This document shows, one piece after another, positions 4,522-8,617 of a stretch of DNA of 8,617 nucleotides. Both the position numbers and the translations under genes were made by a program. Source of the stretch: an uncultured Bacteroidota bacterium (lineage in GTDB: Bacteria; Bacteroidota; Bacteroidia; Chitinophagales; S012-47); the NCBI GenBank assembly GCA_913062655.1, contig CAJXXO010000097.1, positions 1-8,617 on the forward strand, read 5' to 3'. The notes beneath the pieces are model-generated. The model did not search any database. It was given only the letters and a program-made list of their open reading frames with translations, and had not been told where the DNA came from. Numbering within the stretch: the stretch's first letter is position 1; every line of letters begins with the position of its first letter.

Positions 4522-7506
4522 ATGAAATGGAACATCATGGCGGGTGGCCGATGGATGTTGCTGTTGCTGATGGTAGCAGTGGCACAACAGGTGCATGCGC
4601 AAACAACAATTTCCGGAACCGTAACCGATGCTAAGAGCGGTGAAACCCTTATCGGTGCCAACATTATTGTGGTGGGTACCATGGTGGGTACCATCACCGA
4701 TTTTGACGGTAACTACAGGCTGGAAGTACCGGAAGGGTACAATGAGGTGAAGTTCTCCTTTACCGGGTACACCTCGCAGACGGTAAGCATTGATGGCCAA
4801 ACGGAGATCAATGTGTCACTGAGTGCCGGACAGGCCCTCGATGAAGTAGTGGTGATCGGGTACGGTACCACACAAACCAAGGACCTCACCGGTTCGGTTA
4901 TCTCCATTTCGGAAGATGACTTCCTGGAAGGTAACATCTCCACGCCAGAGCAACTGGTGGCCGGTAAAATTGCCGGTGTGAAGATCAACTCCAACGGTGG
5001 TGCACCGGGTTCGGGAAGCCGGATTCGGATTCGGGGAGGTACTTCCCTGAATGCCTCCAACGATCCGTTGATTGTAATCGATGGGGTGCCGGTAGACAAT
5101 ACCGGTATTGCCGGTTCTGCCAATGCCTTGAACCTGATCAACCCGAATGAGATTGAGAATATGACGGTATTGAAGGATGCCTCCGCTGCCGCTATCTACG
5201 GTTCACGTGCGGCCAATGGGGTAATCCTGATTACCACCAAGAAAGGCGCCTCAGGAAAAGATCTGAGTATCTCCTTTAGCTCTAATAATGCCTTCTCACA
5301 GAACACCAACCTCGTTCCTACACTTACCGGGGATGAACTTCGTGAGCTGGTAAACGCTGAAGGTACCAACCGGCAGATTGACCTATTGGGTGAGGAAAAT
5401 ACCAACTGGCAAGACCTGATCTACCGAACCGGTTTCAGTAGTCAGAATAACCTGACCTTCACCGGTGGCATTGACAACTTGCCCTATCGCCTGAACCTGG
5501 AATTCTTCAACGACCAGGGTGTACTCAAGCGGTCGAATCTTACGCGTTACAGTGCCAACTTGAACTTATCACCCACCTTCATGGATGGACACATCAAAGT
5601 GGATGCGAATGGTAAGTTCTCCCGCACCAACAACTTCTTTGCCGACCAGGGTGCCATCGGAGCTGCGGTCACCTTTGATCCTACCCAACCGGTCTTTACT
5701 GATAACCCGGAAGAATATGGAGGATATTATGAGTGGTTGGCCAACAATGGTGATCCGAACTTCCTGGCACCGCGAAACCCACTCGGTCTCTTAGAGCAGC
5801 GTGATGACGAGAGTAATGTCAACCGCTTCATCGGTAATGTGAAGGTGGACTACCAAACCCACTTCTTGCCTGATCTGACACTGACCATGAATGCCGGTAC
5901 CGATATCGCTCGGTCCAGCGGTTATGTGTTTGTGCCTGCCACAGCAGCATCAGCATTTGATCGCCAGGGTATTGACAATGTATACGAGCAAAGCAAGGAC
6001 AACCTGCTCTTCGAATTTTATGGTAACTACAAGAAGGAGCTCCCTTCCCTGGATAGCCGCTTTGACGTAACAGCCGGTTACTCTTACCAAAACTGGTTGA
6101 CCATGAGTCCGGCTCAGCCGGATATCAACGCGGTAGGCGACACCATTCGCCCACCCGGTGTGCCATTTGAGACCGAGAATACCTTGATCTCTTTCTATGG
6201 CCGTGTAAACTACAACCTGAAGGAGCGCTACCTGATTACCGCTACCTTGCGTAATGACGGTTCCTCTCGCTTCAGCCCGGATACCCGTTGGGGCTTGTTC
6301 CCCTCTGTAGCCTTGGCTTGGCGCGTTAGTGAAGAGAGCTTTATGGCCAATAGCGGTGTGTACGTGAAGCTGCGTGCCGGATGGGGTGTTACCGGTCAGC
6401 AAGACATTGGTAATGACTATCCGTACATTCCCAACTACCAGCTCAGCACACCCACTGCCCAATATCAATTCGGTAATCAGTTCTTTGGCTTCTTGCGCCC
6501 CGATGGGTACGATGCCAATATCAAGTGGGAAGAGACCTACTCGTACAACGTAGGTTTGGACCTGGGCTTTATGAATAATGCCCTGAACGCCACCATCGAC
6601 TTCTACCACAAGGTGACAGATGACCTGCTGGCGGTTATTCCCGTGCCGGCCGGTACCAACTTTACCAATCAGATCCTCACCAACGTAGGAGGACTGACCA
6701 ACACCGGTTTGGAAGTAACGTTGAACTACATTGCCATTGACAATGAGGACATGCGCCTCGATTTAGGCGTTAATGGTACCTACAATGTGAATGAAATCAC
6801 CAACCTTACGAAGACAGACGATCCTAATGACCCCGGTATCAATGTGGGAGGTATCCCGGGTGGAATTGGCAATACCGTGCAGTTGCATACGGTAGGCTTC
6901 CCGGCTTTCTCTTACCTCGTATACGAGCAAGCCTATGATGACCAAGGCAACCCGATAGAAGATGAGTACGTTGATTTAAATGGCGATGGTGAGATCACAC
7001 CGGGACGTGCAGACCTGGGATTGGGTGACCAATACATTTTTGAGGGTAATCCTGAGCCATTGTTCTTTGCCGGCTTGTATGGAAACCTGTCGTACAAGGA
7101 TTGGACCTTCGGATTCTCCGTACGGGGCGAATTTGGGGGCCATATCTATAATGGGGTAAATGCACAGCGTGGCTTCTTCCAGGCGGTAGACGGTACACGT
7201 AATTACCTGAACAACCTCACTACAGCCTATTATGACACGGAGTTCTTCGATGGTGATGTGACACAGTTTTTGTCTGACATCTACCTCGAAAGAGCAGACT
7301 TCATTCGGATGGATAACTTGAGCGTAGGCTACAACTTTGGAGAAGTATTCAACAGCGGTCTTCGTGTAAGAGCGAACGCTGTGGTACAGAATGCGTTTGT
7401 AATAACAAACTACTCTGGTATTGATCCAGAGGTTGTAGGGGGTATTGACAACAATATCTATCCGCGTCCGAGAATTTATTCTATTGCACTCAACATCACC
7501 CTATAA
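4522..7506 (+). CDS. SusC/RagA-family TonB-dependent outer-membrane transporter
   Basis: This 994-residue outer-membrane barrel should import a substrate captured by the SusD partner, using proton-motive energy delivered by TonB. A signal peptide (about residues 1-26, hydrophobic LLLLMVAVA, cleavage after VHA) supports ATG 4522 as the start. A carboxypeptidase-regulatory-like beta domain follows (ISGTVTDAKSGETLIGANI to about residue 102), then the TonB-box region DEVVVIGYGT from residue 107. The plug domain contains RIRIRGGTSLNASNDPLIVI, NEIENMTVLKDASAAAIYGS and GVILITTKKG, all signatures of the SusC class. The rest is barrel, with a DLNGDGEIT calcium-type loop at about residue 818 and the typical ending PRPRIYSIALNITL. 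Length fits the family (about 1000). The next gene starts ten bases after the stop, the usual SusCD arrangement. No glycan-degrading enzyme or sigma/anti-sigma gene is visible, so the substrate is unknown. Confidence 0.96.
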   Translation: MKWNIMAGGRWMLLLLMVAVAQQVHAQTTISGTVTDAKSGETLIGANIIVVGTMVGTITDFDGNYRLEVPEGYNEVKFSFTGYTSQTVSIDGQTEINVSLSAGQALDEVVVIGYGTTQTKDLTGSVISISEDDFLEGNISTPEQLVAGKIAGVKINSNGGAPGSGSRIRIRGGTSLNASNDPLIVIDGVPVDNTGIAGSANALNLINPNEIENMTVLKDASAAAIYGSRAANGVILITTKKGASGKDLSISFSSNNAFSQNTNLVPTLTGDELRELVNAEGTNRQIDLLGEENTNWQDLIYRTGFSSQNNLTFTGGIDNLPYRLNLEFFNDQGVLKRSNLTRYSANLNLSPTFMDGHIKVDANGKFSRTNNFFADQGAIGAAVTFDPTQPVFTDNPEEYGGYYEWLANNGDPNFLAPRNPLGLLEQRDDESNVNRFIGNVKVDYQTHFLPDLTLTMNAGTDIARSSGYVFVPATAASAFDRQGIDNVYEQSKDNLLFEFYGNYKKELPSLDSRFDVTAGYSYQNWLTMSPAQPDINAVGDTIRPPGVPFETENTLISFYGRVNYNLKERYLITATLRNDGSSRFSPDTRWGLFPSVALAWRVSEESFMANSGVYVKLRAGWGVTGQQDIGNDYPYIPNYQLSTPTAQYQFGNQFFGFLRPDGYDANIKWEETYSYNVGLDLGFMNNALNATIDFYHKVTDDLLAVIPVPAGTNFTNQILTNVGGLTNTGLEVTLNYIAIDNEDMRLDLGVNGTYNVNEITNLTKTDDPNDPGINVGGIPGGIGNTVQLHTVGFPAFSYLVYEQAYDDQGNPIEDEYVDLNGDGEITPGRADLGLGDQYIFEGNPEPLFFAGLYGNLSYKDWTFGFSVRGEFGGHIYNGVNAQRGFFQAVDGTRNYLNNLTTAYYDTEFFDGDVTQFLSDIYLERADFIRMDNLSVGYNFGEVFNSGLRVRANAVVQNAFVITNYSGIDPEVVGGIDNNIYPRPRIYSIALNITL
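4672..4695 (+). repeat. 12-bp tandem duplication inside susC
   Basis: GTGGGTACCATG at 4672-4683 is followed directly by GTGGGTACCATC, an 11/12 identical in-frame copy. It encodes VGTM-VGTI at residues 51-58, within the conserved GT..GT.TD.DG segment of the regulatory-like domain. It may be a small slippage event or chance convergence on a conserved motif. Confidence 0.6.
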
Positions 7507-7516
7507 ATTGACCATT

Positions 7517-8617
7517 ATGAAGCGCAAGCATCTTTTTGCACTTATTATGATAGTAACGCTGGGATTTGGCGTTACCTCGTGCTTCCAGGACCTGGACCTG
7601 GAGCCACCGTATGGACTCAACTCCAGTTCGGTATATGAAGATCCAGACAATTACATCAATGTACTGGCTAAGATCTATGGCGGCTTTGCCATGTCAGGAA
7701 ATGAAGGCCCGGCCGGTAACCCGGACATCAGTGGTATTGACGAGGGCTTCTCCCAATACATTCGTGTATTGTGGAACCTGCAGGTGCTGCCTACAGATGA
7801 AGCGGTTTGCGGTTGGAACGACCCCGGAATTCCGGAGTTGAACTACATGACCTGGGTGTCTACCAATACCTTTGCCAACGCCATGTACTTCCGCATTTAC
7901 TTCCAGATCACTATGATCAATGAGTTCATGCGCGAAACAGCCGTTGAGAAGCTGGAAGACAGAGGCTTTGAACAGGCAGACATTGATCGTATTCAGCAGT
8001 ATCGGAGTGAGGCCCGTTTCTTGCGTGCCTTGAGCTACTACCACGCGTTGGACCTGTTTGGCAGTGTGCCGTTTGTGACAGAAGAAGATCCGGTAGGGGC
8101 TTTCTTCCCAGAGCAGATCAGCCGTAGCGACCTCTTTACCTATGTGGAGCAAGAATTGCTGGACGTAGAGTCTGCGTTGATCGATCCCATTCCAGGCTTT
8201 GATCCTGAATTTTATGCTCGTGCCAACAAGGCAGCCGTGTGGACCTTGTTAGCCAAGTTGTACCTCAATGCTGAGGTCTATACCGGAACAGCACGCTATG
8301 CAGATGCCGCTCAATGGGCCAGAAAGGTGATCGATGAGGGAGGCTATAGCCTTGATGACGACTATACCGACTTATTCCAGGCTGATAACCAGACCTCTAC
8401 GGAGATTATCTTTCCTATCACCCACGATGGATTGCGCACGCAAACCTATGGTGGTACAACCTTCCTGACCCACGCTCCGGTAGGTGGCTCTATGAATGCG
8501 GACGATTTTGGTGTAAATGTAGGCTGGGCCGGTTACCGTACTACACGCAACTTGTTTGAGCTCTTCACAGATACGGCTAATGACAGCCGTGCCATGTTCT
8601 ACACCGATGGTCAAACA
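7517..8617 (+). CDS. SusD/RagB-family surface lipoprotein, 3' truncated
   Basis: The frame is open from ATG 7517 to the window end, giving 367 residues with no stop; family members usually have 450-600, so the C-terminal part is missing. The N-terminus MKRKHLFALIMIV leads to a lipobox VTSC with Cys22 lipidated. The mature protein begins FQDLDLEPP, typical of SusD proteins, and continues with an alpha-helical (TPR-like) domain. It contains the family signature YRSEARFLRALSYYHALDLFG followed by VPFVTE (from about residue 162), then ANKAAVWTLLAKLYLNAEVY and EIIFPI. The protein should cap the upstream SusC barrel on the cell surface and bind substrate. It starts ten bases after the susC stop and is surely co-transcribed with it. 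The binding specificity cannot be read from the visible part. Confidence 0.95.
   Translation, partial: MKRKHLFALIMIVTLGFGVTSCFQDLDLEPPYGLNSSSVYEDPDNYINVLAKIYGGFAMSGNEGPAGNPDISGIDEGFSQYIRVLWNLQVLPTDEAVCGWNDPGIPELNYMTWVSTNTFANAMYFRIYFQITMINEFMRETAVEKLEDRGFEQADIDRIQQYRSEARFLRALSYYHALDLFGSVPFVTEEDPVGAFFPEQISRSDLFTYVEQELLDVESALIDPIPGFDPEFYARANKAAVWTLLAKLYLNAEVYTGTARYADAAQWARKVIDEGGYSLDDDYTDLFQADNQTSTEIIFPITHDGLRTQTYGGTTFLTHAPVGGSMNADDFGVNVGWAGYRTTRNLFELFTDTANDSRAMFYTDGQT

Noticed and set aside
5950..6609. Minus-strand ORF (219 codons) opposite susC
   Set aside because: It is a shadow of the barrel region, with no domain, no promoter and no neighbouring gene on that strand.
7566..7841. + strand ORF of 91 codons in another frame inside the SusD gene
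   Set aside because: It overlaps the SusD coding frame, whose lipobox and family signature are clear.

Overview
The window reads as ordinary chromosomal DNA of a Bacteroidota bacterium. The clearest evidence is a SusC/SusD outer-membrane pair, Bacteroidota-style lipoproteins with DGDGDLG loops, and genes without strong Shine-Dalgarno sequences. A Saprospiria/Lewinella-like marine lineage would fit the cytochrome-type first gene and the fused hemCD gene, but that narrower placement is inference from remembered family style, not from a search. All six genes lie on the + strand, and base composition looks even across the window.

Region 1 (1-1201): the 3' part of a probable c-type-cytochrome-like secreted protein. 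The window opens on what looks like the last two residues of a CxxCH heme motif. Its stop overlaps the start of a small lipoprotein gene (ATGA), so the two are probably translationally coupled. A small hairpin plus T-run overlaps the lipoprotein stop codon and may terminate this transcript.

Region 2 (1196-4224): heme (tetrapyrrole) biosynthesis. hemA (glutamyl-tRNA reductase, first committed step of the C5 pathway) is followed after 33 bases by one long ORF. That ORF carries a complete porphobilinogen deaminase (HemC) joined to a C-terminal uroporphyrinogen-III synthase (HemD). The fusion would channel unstable hydroxymethylbilane directly from one active site to the next. The 227-base gap before hemA is rich in TGTCA/TGACA half-sites. 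They include two direct repeats with the 7+4+7 layout of OmpR/PhoB-family sites, in opposite orientations, and one 8-bp inverted repeat.

Region 3 (4225-8617): a 297-base AT-rich leader with three 11-bp-spaced TTAAC-like units, then a complete SusC-type TonB-dependent transporter. Ten bases after it begins its SusD-type surface lipoprotein partner, which runs off the window end. The substrate cannot be read from the sequence, and the link to the heme genes may be only positional.

No tRNA, rRNA, CRISPR array, insertion sequence or prophage gene was seen. The most interesting items are the HemC-HemD fusion, the heptamer array upstream of hemA, and the poorly described cytochrome/lipoprotein pair beside heme-synthesis genes.
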